This document shows, piece after piece, positions 35,870 to 47,514 of a DNA stretch of 64,000 bases. Each line of letters begins with the position of its first letter. The first letter of the stretch is position 1. The DNA lies in contig CALZFC010000057.1 of assembly GCA_945643635.1 (NCBI GenBank), positions 463,501 through 527,500 of the forward strand, read 5' to 3'. Source of the stretch: Allodiplogaster sudhausi (lineage: Eukaryota; Nematoda; Chromadorea; Rhabditida; Diplogasteridae). The notes beneath the pieces were generated by a model, which was given only the letters and a program-made list of their open reading frames with translations, was not told the origin of the DNA and did not search any database. A program made the position numbers and the translations under genes.

Positions 35870-37310
35870 AAAACAAATCAGAATTCTTAAAAGAGTATAT
35901 TGAGGGAATGCATTAAAATTTGATTTAAAAAAGAATATTCCGGAATTATAGGGCGGAATTTGCTGAACACTATTGATTAAGTTGAAGTCTCGTAAGAAAG
36001 AGATTCACGCCGATTTTACCCATATCCATCGGAGAAACCGACTTGTCGTTCTTTCAGGAGCACTAGTGTGCACAGTATTAAATGTATTTTACTATAATAG
36101 AATTCGAGAAAGCAGAAGCATAATAAAAATTAACCTGCTGAATCCCTTAGACGAAAGTGGCAGAACTCGACACGCTTGCCACAGAGGAAAAGATCTCTGC
36201 AAAGGCAAAACTGAAGAGGTTTCCTGTTTTCTTTTTTTCTTTACAATTAATAAAGGAGTTAATGAACTTTTTAATAAGCATCCAAGCACTTGAATGTGTA
36301 ACATTAGTAAAGATTCTGAACCAATAGATTACTGTAATTGAGAGCACTTCGTTTACTTTATTCAATATAGCTTAAAAATCAGGGAATAAATGACACGGTC
36401 GACTGATGGAGCGGAGAGATTAACATTATAAAATAAGAGTTAACTGCTTGGATGAACAGTAGGTGTATAGTGAAATGAAAAAGATCGATTAACCTCTGGC
36501 CCCTTCTTCTCCTTCTCTTTCACTCTCTAAACCGCCAAGCTCCTCCGAATCCAAGCGTTCCTCATCTCAAAAGCAAGAATATAACATGTAAGAGTGACGA
36601 ATACAAGAATATCACTTTCAAAACTTAATAACATTCTCAAAAAATCTTCTAGGTAAACTTAAAGCAGAAACTAGATGCTAAAAACAAAAAAAGCAAGGAA
36701 CTTCAATATATGCAGGATGATACCGTATCCTCATTTTTCGAGCAACTCGTTCTCGCTATATACTGTAGTAGTAGAAAAAAGTGAACAAATTCTTTATCAT
36801 ACCTATGCTTCCAAGATCTTTTACCTATCTTGCTGCGTGTTCCAACTCTTCTACCTTCCTGCAAACAAGTTTTGAAACTTTTTATTAGGAATAACTCAAG
36901 AAAAACCATACGAAATGGACTCTAAGAGTCCTTGGTAAATGTAAGCATATATGTTTTCACAAGAAATAGACATTCCTTATGTTTCTTCAATCAAATTGGA
37001 CATTTGTTTTTAAATTTAAAAAAAAATTAAAAAATCATTCGACCAACTTCTTTGTTGCCGCTCAACTTGGCACACTCTCAATCCTTCTCGCGGACAGATC
37101 GTACTATTGCCGATTACGACGAACCTCAAGTAGAATGACAATTCTTCAACAATACCTTGCTTGAAGCTGCATCTCTCTAATGTATTTACTTTAATTCAAC
37201 AAACCCAACTCAATTAATTTTCCACTTTCAATTAATTTTTTCAACTTTCAAGAAGGATCCCTATTAAAATAATAATTAAGAAAAATAATAATAATTAAAA
37301 AAATAATTGA
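35870..37310. other. Probable 5' region of transposase A2
   Basis: Minus-strand text near 36,140-36,215 (FCLCRDLFLCGKRVEFCHFR) resembles the FCHLKL block of element 1 and may be an upstream exon. Other exons of this part could not be fixed. Confidence 0.3.
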
Positions 37311-37319
37311 TTCGAAAAA

Positions 37320-38050
37320 CCTCAAAAAGACTCCGCGCGTTTCAAAGACGCAAGGGGGGCCTCAGAGATCATACAAGAACACTGAACTACAAGAAAAAGA
37401 CGTAATTCACTTAATGAAATCACATTACTAAGCTAAAACTCCCGAAATAAAACAAAAGATTCGAACGGATCGGTTTGAACGGGTTCAAACAGAAAGCATA
37501 AAAAATAAAGAGAAAAAGGCTCAAGCAAAAAAAAAATTTTAAAAAAATACTCGAAAACCTGTCAAAGCAAGCTGAAGAGACTCCGCGAGTCTCAAAACGC
37601 GAACCGCGCTCCGAGACCTGTCAACTACTCCGCACTGCAAGAAATGAAATGACATTCACTTAATGTAATCACATTATTAAGACAAAACTCCCGAAATAAA
37701 AAGAAAAGAATCAAATGGATCGGTTTAAACAGTTTCAAATAAAAAGCATAAAAATAAAGAGAAATAGGCTTTGCATACTCAAGCTAATGATAATAATAAT
37801 AATTTTAAAAAGAATCGACTAGAAAACCTGGAAGGGCAAGCTGATGAGACTCCGAGCGTTCCAAAGACGCGAAGGGGCCTCAGATACCAGGAAATACTCC
37901 AAACTACAAGAAAAGAAACGTCATTCACAAAATGTAATCCCATTACCAAGCTAAAACTCCCGAATGAATAAAACCATTCAAACGGATCGGTTTAACTGTT
38001 TCAAATAGAAAGCATCTTTACAAAACTGTTCAAACCGAAGAGAAATAGAG
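37320..38050. repeat. Three ~250-270-bp tandem units in element 2
   Basis: Units marked by GACTCCGCGCGTTTCAAAGA-type text, TTCACTTAATGAAATCACAT, AAAACTCCCGAAATAAA and ACGGATCGGTTTGAACGG start near 37,329, 37,580 and 37,849. They lie upstream of the transposase gene, as do the unrelated tandem units in element 1. Confidence 0.8.
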
Positions 38051-38354
38051 TTCCACATGTGAAATACATCCTACTTGTTCTCAAAATAAGAACAATCACG
38101 GATTGCCCACCTTACAAATGGCAACTCCTACGAGATCCTTCCAGGCCAACAGCCCGCGTTCGCACCGCCCGACAAGGAGCAGCACCAGGTATCTTCGCTG
38201 CTGAAATATGATTATCAAATAAAAAAAAACTAAAACAAACACGGACAACAACAAAACAAGCTTTTAATTAGATCTCGTAGTAAAAGTTTGAAACATTCTT
38301 TTCTCCGTCCGTTAATTAGTTGTTTACGATCATCCCGTTAAATACCGTAAAAAT

Positions 38355-38517
38355 GTAAAACAATCCAAACAATTGCCTCGGACTGGATAGCGTGCAAATT
38401 TGTAAAACAAATTGTTTGATATCCCAAACAATTTTTTTGAAACAATTGTTGTTTCAAACAATTCATCAAACAATCGTGCAGCAAACAATGTTGTTTCAAA
38501 CAATTTTTTTTTGTGTG
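38355..38517. repeat. Right subterminal repeats of element 2
   Basis: About ten CAAACAAT/ATTGTTTG words, including TTGTTTGATATCCCAAACAA, ending at the terminal TTTTGTGTG. Confidence 0.8.
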
Positions 38518-38536
38518 CGTGAGGGCTCTGAAGTGA

Positions 38537-39039
38537 TCATGTGTTTGCTGTAGGGTAAATGAGCAATGTTTCGCTAACTTCTTCATCATTAGCGACTGGT
38601 TTCGAAAGGCTCGCCGTCGTGAACGCAAGAAGCACGATTACGAAGAGAATTAGCGTATCTCGTCCGAACTCGACGCGATTCTTCTCGAGTACTAGTGCAT
38701 TATTATCATTATTAATTTGAAAAACAAAACTCACATTTGCTTGAATTTATTCAAGGGAATTGCACATTCGCCTTGAATAAATTCAAGCAAATGTGAGTTT
38801 CAACAAGAAAATGGCTTTTATGAAAAGATATCACTGTATCTTATGGATGGGGAATAAATGTTCAGATACAGACCTTCTAATAAGAGACGTACATACGTTT
38901 ATATTTCTCACCAATATATCATCAAAAGAAGGAGGACGGCCGTTTATTGCTGGCCAAGACACCTCTTTGAATGAGGGGTCACAGTCATCAGCTTGCAACT
39001 GCCACGTGGTCTCGCTCTCTTCTTTCACAAATGACAGGC
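38537..39039 (-). CDS. Exons of a membrane or secreted protein (partial)
   Basis: Exon 39039-38912 (phase 1 in, phase 0 out) reads LSFVKEESETTWQLQADDCD...PPSFDDIL. Exon 38691-38537 (phase 1 in) contains a hydrophobic helix TLILFVIVLLAFTTASLS and ends LLIYPTANT, stop 38,537. The phases of the two do not join directly, so another exon or another gene is involved. A 30-bp-arm hairpin lies between them. The last exon stops 20 bp outside element 2. Family not recognised. Confidence 0.45.
38726..38799. repeat. Perfect inverted repeat, 30-bp arms, 14-bp loop
   Basis: Arms 38,726-38,755 and 38,770-38,799 are exact reverse complements (AAACTCACATTTGCTTGAAT...). The loop is GAATTGCACATTCG. It could be a small foldback element or form an RNA hairpin. 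Confidence 0.85.
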
Positions 39040-39274
39040 CTGTGAAATAAGAGGCAAGGAGAATATAGCCACCATTGTCCAGGAAAGAAGGCAAAATTAA
39101 CTGCTTAACTACATAATATTCCAACAAAATGGTCAACGAACAAAATAAAGCACTTCACTTTTAGAAAGTCATAAAAAAATTTACATTTCACCGCTATTAA
39201 AAGGATGATGACCTGATGCGATTTTTAGACGTATTTACCAGATATATTTTGTATTGTTCAATAATAGCTTACAG

Positions 39275-39395
39275 GAACGATCACTCTCCAGTGCATTCCC
39301 GGTCGAACTCGCCTTCTGCTGTCTCCTCAATCGGATGACGCCCGCCTCATGGCTCTCTCACGCTGGGCAGCCGCGGGCAACTGGAGGAAGCACCT
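39275..39395 (+). CDS. Isolated exon of unknown gene
   Basis: Flanked by TTACAG and GTGAAAG. The open frame reads TITLQCIPGRTRLLLSPQSD then ALSRWAAAGNWRKHL. The pattern recalls the end of a PH-like domain, but this is not secure. No neighbouring exon was linked. Confidence 0.3.
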
Positions 39396-40260
39396 GTGAA
39401 AGACAGCAACCTAGACTTGTTGAGTTTAGACGAAGGCGTGAAGGTGCCCGCAACCAAGAATCGTTAGTGATTGTTTGTTAGCTTTTTTGTTGTTGTTATA
39501 ATTCACGAATTCCAAAAAATTTACATAAAAATAAAAAAAAAATATTTACATAAAATAGGTACCTATCACATAAATATTTTACTTCATAAATATAATGCAA
39601 AAATTCGATCCTGATGAGACGGAATTAAAATTTTTCACGGTACCTTAGTTTCCGCCAAATATTCTACCTCAGCCTAGGCGATCTTCCGCAGCTTTTCTCT
39701 CTCGACTTTCTCTTCTTCCTTGTCTTCGCGAACGCTTTGCTCCTCTTCATGAACGCCGGTGGAGATATGAAAAAAGGATTTTTTAATAAAAGAATTTGTT
39801 TATCTTGAAATACTAAGCTTTCAAGTATTAAATTTTATTTGAATTATTTCTTATCATAACACTGAAGAACTTAATTATAATTAACCATAAGACAAAAATG
39901 TAAGAATTAAAAAAAATAAACCTCACCGACATTGTCCGAGTCGAGACCAGGCGCCGTCTTCGCTTCTTGTTCATCTCTCGTCAGGCTCCGCCCACCCGTC
40001 CACCAAGCTGAGCCGACTTGAGAAGAGGCAACCACTCGCGAGCGGAGGAGAGATGAGAAATGATGACTCGTATTCTTTGTCCGCATGCCCACCGATCGAA
40101 AGGGAATTTCAAAACATTTTAATGCGATGCAAAAATTTTATTTAGTGGCGCTTCTCACGTTCACTATATTGCCATATGCTAAAAAGAGCACATAAAATTG
40201 AAAGTGCAAATTCCAAATTTGGGAAAAAATAAAATTTCGCTACCAATATTCACTGAAAAC
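39396..40260. other. Spacer with possible minus-strand exons
   Basis: Minus-strand text at 40,087-39,920 (TRDEQEAKTAPGLDSDNV) and 39,750-39,674 (VHEEEQSVREDKEEEKVERE, then a stop) could be exons of a charged protein, but the acceptor between them is not clear. Confidence 0.25.
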
Positions 40261-40419
40261 GTCTCTGCATTAAGAAGAGTGCATCGAAGGACGTGAGTAG
40301 CACAAGGAATTGTGATTTAGGAAGAAAAGTTTGGATTAAGAGGTACGAAAAGTGCAACTCTACATATTCATCGTGTACTTTGATCGCATTAACCTTCGTA
40401 AACCTTCACTCAAAATTCG

Positions 40420-40427
40420 TATAAAAG
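40420..40427 (+). promoter_or_regulatory. TATA box of Ly6-like gene
   Basis: TATAAAAG, 130 bp before the start codon, inside a module duplicated near 44,786. Confidence 0.6.
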
Positions 40428-40556
40428 GGAAGAACTTCGAAAGGAAACCATTCCATCATCACTTTTCGCTCGTGTGAGGTCGACTTCTGCATCGTTCTCC
40501 TTCTCCACCACACTCTCTCCACTCTCTCCGCTTTCCTCTTCTCCTCTCCACTTCCA

Positions 40557-41609
40557 ATGTTTCTCAAGACTGCGCTCCTCTTCCTCTTCTTCTGCCCGCA
40601 TCTCCGTGCTGTTAGTCGAAACTTTCAAAAGAGCCTCCTAATCAAATAAACACGGAATAAGTTTCCTCAAGGTTTTTTTTGTTCGACTATGCGGGTTTTG
40701 CTTGTTTTCAGGACGTTATCACATGTCATGAAGTAGGAGGAGGAGGCCTATGCGACAACGGATGCTACTACATTGTCTACTTCAACTCGCCTGAAGCGGA
40801 GCCAGAGTTGTCTATGAATCGTTCGGGTGGCTGTATGAAGCCAGAAGGCCTGCCAATGAACTGCGCACTCGACCCGCTTGACCAAGGGCTCCTCCATTGC
40901 CCTTGTTATAGTGAAATGTGCAACCGCAATACTATACAAGATGCAGCAGCTAACGTCCAATTGAAGGAGCAACTCCGCCTTAGATACAAGGTTGCAGAAA
41001 TCCAGTCATTTAAAAAGATTTTGTCTTTCATTTATAATACTGAAGCGCATTGACTGTGCCGGCTAAATCTCGCGTTCATCAATATGTTTTATGTAGTGGA
41101 AACGGTAGACAGTTTTGAAGGAGCTGACCGCAGCGACTACGGTTCGAACAACCGCACAAAACACTGAAACCACGCCTGCTTGCTCACCGTCGCCAGAGTC
41201 CACGACAATTTATCCGCGCCAGAGAACGTCTACGTCCAGCACTGGCCAGCCGCAGGTTCTTTGCACCTACCATTTACATGCATTAATATCCCTAACTTTG
41301 AGTACTTAAAAGTGTCGGTTTAGGTACCACTGATCATTGCGATCGCCGGCTTTGTATGTCTCGCAGTCGCCTTCGCTATTGCCTTCGTTGTTGTCCTGGG
41401 TACGGTAGCTTGTTGATGATTCCCGCCGAAATGAATTCAAATGAATTCCTTGTGTCACTTCAGTGCTATGGTACCTAAGCAATCGCCGTCTGAAGCTTCG
41501 CCTGGCCGCCCTCCATTCAACGGCTCCGCCCCGGGCGCCGTGCGCTGTGACTGAAAGTCATTCCAATAAAAGTGCGGAGAAAAACTTTTTTCAACTTTTT
41601 CGTGTTTAA
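40557..41609 (+). CDS. Ly6/three-finger-like type I membrane protein
   Basis: Exons 40557-40610, 40712-40990, 41121-41255, 41324-41399, 41464-41609. Exon 1 is a signal peptide, MFLKTALLFLFFCPHLRA. Exon 2 is a Cys-rich ectodomain (ITCHEV...LCDNGCYY...LLHCPCYSEMCNR), whose C-terminal CxCYSEMCNR resembles Ly6/activin-receptor-type folds. Exon 3 is a Thr/Ser stalk. Exon 4 is the helix (VPLIIAIAGFVCLAVAFAIA), followed in exon 5 by a basic tail, WYLSNRRLKLRL. The in-frame stop (41,607) lies after an AATAAA at 41,565. A TGA at 41,552 would suit that signal better but needs another phase, so the C-terminus is uncertain. It probably acts at the cell surface; the ligand is unknown. Confidence 0.75.
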
Positions 41610-42069
41610 TATTCTTATTTATTTATTGGCCCAAAATCAAATGGCGACAACAACACTTCTGCGGTAAGAGATCAATATTTTTTAAAGATAATTTTAAACA
41701 TTGTTTATTCAGTTTAGTTTTTTATCAACATCATTTCCACAAGGGCATCTTCAGGTCGCCGTCACAAGAAATCGCAGGAAAATGGCATCCATAGATGAGT
41801 CTACGACTTGCGGAACTTTGGTTGAACTTTACTGAAGAACGAGTTTACGGTTTCACATCATAACAATGCTATTTCACCGAAAACGTTATCGATAGGACAC
41901 GCATATGTATATGAGAGTGCGATGAGCAAATTCTCATAATTTTGTCTTCCTTAAAGATTATGACACTGCGTCCCTTTCTCCAACATTTTTTTATATTTAA
42001 ATTAAATCTTTAGTTTTGGCAAAGACAATTTGTGACATCGTGGATAGTCTATGTTATTGTTATTCGCAG

Positions 42070-43344
42070 GGTACGACTACGAGCATCACTGAAACAACTG
42101 ACACGACGATTAGCCTCGTAATGCGATTTCGACGTTTAATTATGTATTAAATTTCTTATCGGCTAATTCATTTTGATTCTGGCATATTGTAGGACTCGAC
42201 TATGATGACCACAACAACGGAGGCGTCTTTGCAGACGTCTAAAGAGAAGCGTTTTCTATTCGTCCTGATACTTTATTAATTTTTATTCATTTTTTTTATT
42301 GACAAGCGATTAATATTTCGATGTGACAGCACAAATATGTGTAATGAAGAAAATATCGTTCATGCAGATTTCAGTTACTGAAAAAGAGTCATCAGGTGAA
42401 TGCATCACATTGTAGCTCTCGATCCACAAAAGCCGATGGCGCCTGCCACTTGTCCTGAGCCGTTATACTATACGAAACCGACAGTTGTAAGCATTCATTT
42501 ATCGTTATAACCTAAAAATTATTCTTCCAAAATCTGAGAACAAAATTCACTGAAATATTCTTAATAATATTTCTAAGATCTACTCGCCGTCGTATCCAGG
42601 CCCACCGGGCGCCGTGCGCTGTGACTACTTCTTTGTTGTCAACGAACGGCAACGTGTCAAGGTCCATTATTAACAATGTTTCACTTGAAGGAGAGTTTGG
42701 GGTTTGAATTCAATCCATAATCTCATTAAATATCATTCAATTGTAAACAAAACGGAATAGATTTCTATACTCTTCAAATTCGGCTTCAATCATGAATATA
42801 TGGCATTATCAGATAACTATCGAGGAATTCTCTGTGAACTCGTGCTGCGACAAACTGGAGCTCTACAACGGGGCGTTTGAAATGACGCCTTATGTAACGT
42901 AAGTTGATCTCTGAGATATTTATTTATTTTTGCTTTTATGTACATTTTGGAGAGAGTTTTGAGCCCTTCAAATTCATCATGAACTATTCACTTCGGTTGT
43001 GTTCGCCAAATCTTGCGAATTACAAACCAGCCTAGTACCCTTCATGAGGATTTGAGGAAATATGTACTATGTAATTCGTACTCATTGTCAGTTCTTTCTA
43101 ATAGCCAATTCGTAAACTAGATGAAATATTGACACAAAAAATGCCATGAGGCAGTCATATATGTACGTGCATACATATGTAAATGTATATTTACGTCATA
43201 ACTTCTTCTTCTAGGCTGACCGGCCAGATCGATGATCCCGTTGTGTACACGACGCCGCAGTCCAACGTCATGAAGCTCTCGCTGACGACTGAGGACGGTC
43301 GAAATGTCTACGGATTCCGCATCCGGTTTGATGGTGCTGCATAG
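42070..43344 (+). CDS. CUB-domain protein with Thr-rich N-terminal linker
   Basis: The 3' exons are firm: 42368-42395, 42416-42486, 42578-42661, 42813-42898, 43215-43344, with matching phases. They encode PATCPEPLYY, then a CUB domain: IYSPSYPGPPGAVRCDYFF, ITIEEFSVNSCCDKLELYNG, TLTGQIDDP and KLSLTTEDGRNVYGFRIRF, stop at 43,342. The upstream exons 42070-42117 (GTTTSITETTDTTISL) and about 42,193-42,240 (DSTMMTTTTEASLQT) form a Thr-rich linker; the join to 42,368 is unsettled and no signal peptide was found. CUB domains are extracellular binding modules. A poly-A signal AATAAA is at 43,386-43,391. Confidence 0.75.
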
Positions 43345-43385
43345 TTCGGTGGTTGTGCTTTGAAGTCAATACTATGCGTGTTTTA

Positions 43386-43391
43386 AATAAA
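43386..43391 (+). terminator. Poly-A signal of CUB gene
   Basis: AATAAA 42 bp after the stop codon. Confidence 0.65.
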
Positions 43392-43399
43392 AAGCTGTG

Positions 43400-44560
43400 C
43401 AAATTAATTGATTGATATAAATATATAAATGTACATTGCGAGGGACATATTCCATACGTTAGATTGGGTGTTTAAAATTGAAAGAATATATGACTTACAT
43501 AAGCGGGTCAAGGTAGCAAGATATTTGGAGTTCTAAAGAAGCGTCGGATGTTCGCCATGTTAATGAGCATGTTTCACTCGGTAAGCTTTCGGTGTTATGT
43601 ACATATGTATGTACATATATTTGATGCCTACATATTAGCCATATCTTTGTCAACCATTCTTTTTAACAGATAATAAATATTTTCTTTGAAATACATACAT
43701 GAGAGCATAACATTTTCTTTGACGTATGTATGGTACATACATACCCGAGAATTCTCGTTCGGATGATCCTGGGTCCCTTTAGCCGACTCGTGCTTGTGAA
43801 AAGTGCTTATGTAAGACATCGAACTCAGTAATGTGCATACGCACAACTTCTTTCGCTCATGTCAGAAGACTTGATAAGATGCCAAGGATGTGGAAGAGGC
43901 GAGGAGAAGAACTTCTTTCTCTTCGCATATTCGTCATACATCATTCTTTGTCCCGCGAGTTCGACTCTTCCACTATCTGCCATTGATAACGACCCGACAA
44001 ATTGTCAATTCAGCGCTTTGTCCTTTTTCTACTTATTTCAATAGAAATGGTAAGCAGTTGAATGTTCAAACAATAAGTTCCGAGAACAAATTAGGACTAA
44101 ACATAAAAGTAAGAGAGAAAAAAAATCTTTTGTCGTCACCATCAAACATTCATACATATGTATGTGCATTATAATTGGGCGACGGAATTGTCTTGGATTT
44201 TGTAAATAGTGAGAAATATTTTTTTTTCGTGCTCTCTTTCAAGCAGCCGCTGTAAAGTGTCGGATATTTTGAGAGAGAACTTGGGGTGGAACATTTTTTT
44301 AAAAATCAATTTATTATTCTTCAACTGCCTATGTAACTTCCTTAATTGTCGCACTTTATAGAGGAGATAAGGAAGATGACGAGAACACCTAAGGATTTCG
44401 GCTAAGAAGGCTGAGAGCGTGGAGAAGAAGGAGAGCGAGGCAGCAGTCAACCTCAACCTGGCGATGAGAGAATGAATAATTCCTTCAAATTCTTCAAAAA
44501 TTTAATAAGTAAATGCAATTCTAATTTTATTAATTATGCATATATTAATTACTTGTAGGT
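43400..44560. other. Intergenic, nothing recognised
   Basis: AT-rich unique sequence with TACATATGTATGT-type runs. No supported exon. Confidence 0.5.
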
Positions 44561-44561
44561 A

Positions 44562-45110
44562 GAAATGTACGAAGTGCCGATGTAGTCTCAGGGCATTGAA
44601 GCTTTTTACAAGTACAGCAAGATAATCTTTTTTATTATTCTAAAAAAACATTTCAAGATGAGAAAAGCGTGTGAAATAGAAGGAAGTGTGATTCAAGAAG
44701 CGCATATTTTGGATAAAAGGAATGAAAAGTACAAAATTCTATATTCTTCGTGTACTTGAAGACATTTACATTCACTCAAACTCCGTATAAAAGGAAAGAG
44801 TTTCCGAAAAAAATCATTCAACCATCTCTTCCTCTCGTGTGAGGTCGCCTTCGCATAGCTCTCCTACTCCGCCACACTCTCTCCTCTCTCCTCTCTTCCT
44901 TTGCCTCTGCTCCTCTCCCCTTTCCATGCTTCTCAAGACTGCGCTCCTCATCCTCTTCTTCTGCCCGTCTCTCCGTGCTGTTAGTTTAAACTTGCAAAAA
45001 AGCTTCCTGACACATTTAAATAATCAAATAAAGACTATTCAAGTTTCCTTAAAGTTTTTTGTTGTTCGACTATGCAGGTTTTGCTTCTTTTAAGGTTTAC
45101 ACATTTAAGG
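44562..45110 (+). pseudogene. Promoter plus signal-peptide exon copy, truncated
   Basis: Copy of the 5' end of the Ly6-like gene. TATAAAAG lies at 44,786. An intact 54-nt signal exon at 44926-44979 (MLLKTALLILFFCPSLRA) has the same GTTAGT donor. Similarity runs through the intron (GTTCGACTATGCAGGTTTTG) and stops at the place where exon 2 should begin. No Ly6 exon follows. Confidence 0.75.
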
Positions 45111-45399
45111 TTTCATTGTGATTTCATTTTGAATTTCTCTTCTTTTTTGGCCTGTAAATACATCCATCGATGCTAACAATTAGTCTTTTTTTTTCTTTTC
45201 CGCACACGATGGTTTACTTTGCGCGTAAGTCTATTTATATAGTAGTGGTTGGAAAAGTCGCTTCTCCGAATTGACGACATTTGAATTAAAGATTCATGAT
45301 TAATGACTGCTTGCGACATTGCAAAGCATTGCTTTTTTATCTTAAAATTATGTCGCGCGCGAGAGTATTGTAAGTTGGATAGGGGAAATTCAGAATAAA

Positions 45400-46400
45400 T
45401 CCCCTTCACTCGCTCTGTAGTTTCTCAATTCTGTTGTGTGCATCCATCAAATCTGGGTGGAGAATGGCTCCCGGAAATGCCAAAAAGGGGGGTGTGTACG
45501 TAATATAGATGGCACCATTTAACCATGAGCAAGTTGCAGTGATCTCCTCTGGTGATGGCCCCCGAGTCGGCCTGCTCGACCACCTCAACACGCCCCTCTG
45601 CGCGCATCTCCTCAAGTCACAGCTCCTGGCCAAGTTTAGGTTAGGGCTTCTGCCCTCTCCCTCTCTCCCCCTTATTTTATTTTTATTAACTATTGCATGG
45701 TGCTTGCCGCATCTCCACGGTTTCCTTATCATAATTTTTTTCATTTCCTTGTCAGAGTATTCTTATTTACTACAATTTTGCTTTCTTTCTTCATTGAAAA
45801 ATCTTTTCAGGGCGACAGACTTGCGCCGCAAAAGGCAAGCCAACCATGCTGCATGACGCCCTCGTTCTCTAAAGGCACTGCCAGCAGGGTCACGCCCTCA
45901 CAAGTCTATGGTACGGTATCCGGGTTATAGTATCGGGGTTAAGGTATTTGGTTACGGTATCGGGGTAGCGGTATTGGGTTACGTACTAAGATTGAATGAA
46001 TAATGTAGAATGTAACTGTCGATGCATTTAAATTGTCCCTATATGGGATATATAACATGACTGTCCATAGAATAGAGAGCATATTTTATTCATGTCACAG
46101 TAATCACAAAAATAGTCCACCCTTGCCCGCCCTGTCTTCCGACTACATTATGTAGTTATATTGTTGTAGCTAAGATTAGATTCTCTCCCGGCGTTATTTT
46201 TTTTTAATTTTACGTTTTTTTCAAGCTCGGAGAGTTCTTGGCGAGCAGCTCGGAAAGTGTGGCCACTCCAACCGAAACTCGTCCGAATCGACAGACTGCT
46301 TCGCAACTCTGCTAGCAACGAGCTTCGCAGGGCCAGGCGCATTCGCGAAAGGACGGAATAGATCATGTGATTGGGATCGGTCGAGTCATATAGTTCTTTT
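45400..46400. other. Unassigned region with weak exon-like text
   Basis: Open text exists on both strands at 45,500-45,650 (plus MAPFNHEQVAVISSGDG; minus ITATCSWLNGAIYITYTPPF) and on the minus strand at 46,200-46,350; neither could be tied to splice partners. A short GGTATC/GGGTTA-rich run lies at 45,910-45,985. Confidence 0.3.
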
Positions 46401-46589
46401 AGCCTTGTAAAATTTTTACTAATACTCTCTCATGCACCATTCGTACGACATATTTAATGCATTTTCAGTTGCTTATTTTTTTTATTCCTGTAAATTTAAT
46501 TTAGTTTTCGATGTATACTTTTTTGACAATATTTTTCATTCCAGCTCATTAAAAAGTAGCATCTGGGTTTTTCCCCAAAATCATTTTGA

Positions 46590-47050
46590 GCTATTTTATA
46601 CGCTTCTTTTTTTGCCCAAAAAATTTTAGCCCTTTGTACACGTGTTTTTGAGCACAAACATTTTGAGCACTTTTATACGCGTCCTTTTTTACCCAAAAAT
46701 TTTGAGCACTTTTGTACACGTGGTTTTGTGCACAAAATTTTTTAGCACCTTTGTACGCGTACTTTTTTGCTTAAAAATACTGGGCACTTTTGTACGCGTA
46801 CTTTTTAGCTCAAAAATACTGGGCACTTTTGTACGCGTCCTTTTTTGCTCAAAAACTCGTAGCACTTTTGTACATGTACTTTCGTGCTCATATTTTCTGC
46901 ACATTTTTGTACGCGTATATTTTTGCCTAGTTTTATGGTCTGTTTCTGAGCTCTTTTATACACGTACTTTTGTGCTCATATTTCGCTAGAATTTCTGCAT
47001 ACTTTTATACGCGTATAAAGTTGATCAAAAAAACTGCAATTTAATACATG
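46590..47050 (+). repeat. ~42-bp minisatellite, about ten diverged units
   Basis: Units follow the plan GAGCACTTTTGTACGCGT, a T-run, then GC(T/C)CAAAAA. The array is open in one frame as a run of LSTFVRVLF-like repeats, a by-product of a unit length near a multiple of three. Confidence 0.8.
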
Positions 47051-47514
47051 TATATTTTTGCAGATGCTGCAAAAATCCCACAAAACACGTCAAAACTCAA
47101 AAAACGCGGATTTTTTAGTTGGCACTGTCATATATGTATATATGAGAGAATATGAGCAGCGTCCCCTAGCTCTTTTGTGCATGAAGCTGATGAATCACCG
47201 GCCGCACTCTATCCATTTTGATAAGCATCAGAAGATTCCTCTACATTTTAACACATTACGAATATTTAAGATGCCATATTTTAATTCCTTTCCACCGTTA
47301 ACCTTCGTCGGATGTGTCTCAACTGATGAACCATCATTTGCTGCCCGGGCATGGCCGAAACGGTTGCTCTCCTCCCCACTCCCGGTTGAGGAACTGACAA
47401 TGAGAGGCCTGCACAAAGTCATTCAAAAATCATATATTTCAAAATAAGCATATCAGGTATACATTAATTATCATGTTTCGTACGTTTTCGATCGCTCCCA
47501 GAATTATCTAACGA

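Larger units (their letters stand above)
27673..38517. mobile_element. CACTA-like DNA transposon, element 2 (10,845 bp)
   Basis: The left end is CACACAAAAAACATTGTTTG. The right end, reverse-complemented, is CACACAAAAAAAAATTGTTT. The dinucleotide CG lies outside both ends (27,671-27,672 and 38,518-38,519), a likely 2-bp target duplication. Subterminal regions are filled with ATTGTTTG/CAAACAAT motifs. Inside are the same two minus-strand genes, in the same order, as in element 1. The termini share the CACACA(G/A)AAAA start with element 1 while the subterminal motif is different. Confidence 0.85.

Noticed and set aside
1011..38517. One large segmental duplication explaining both two-gene units
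   Set aside because: The shared region stops at elements with separate termini, target duplications and subterminal motifs, which fits two transposon insertions better.
45406..45744. Minus-strand open frame with ITATCSWLNGAIYITYTPPF as a gene
   Set aside because: Both strands are open here and no splice partner or start could be supported.
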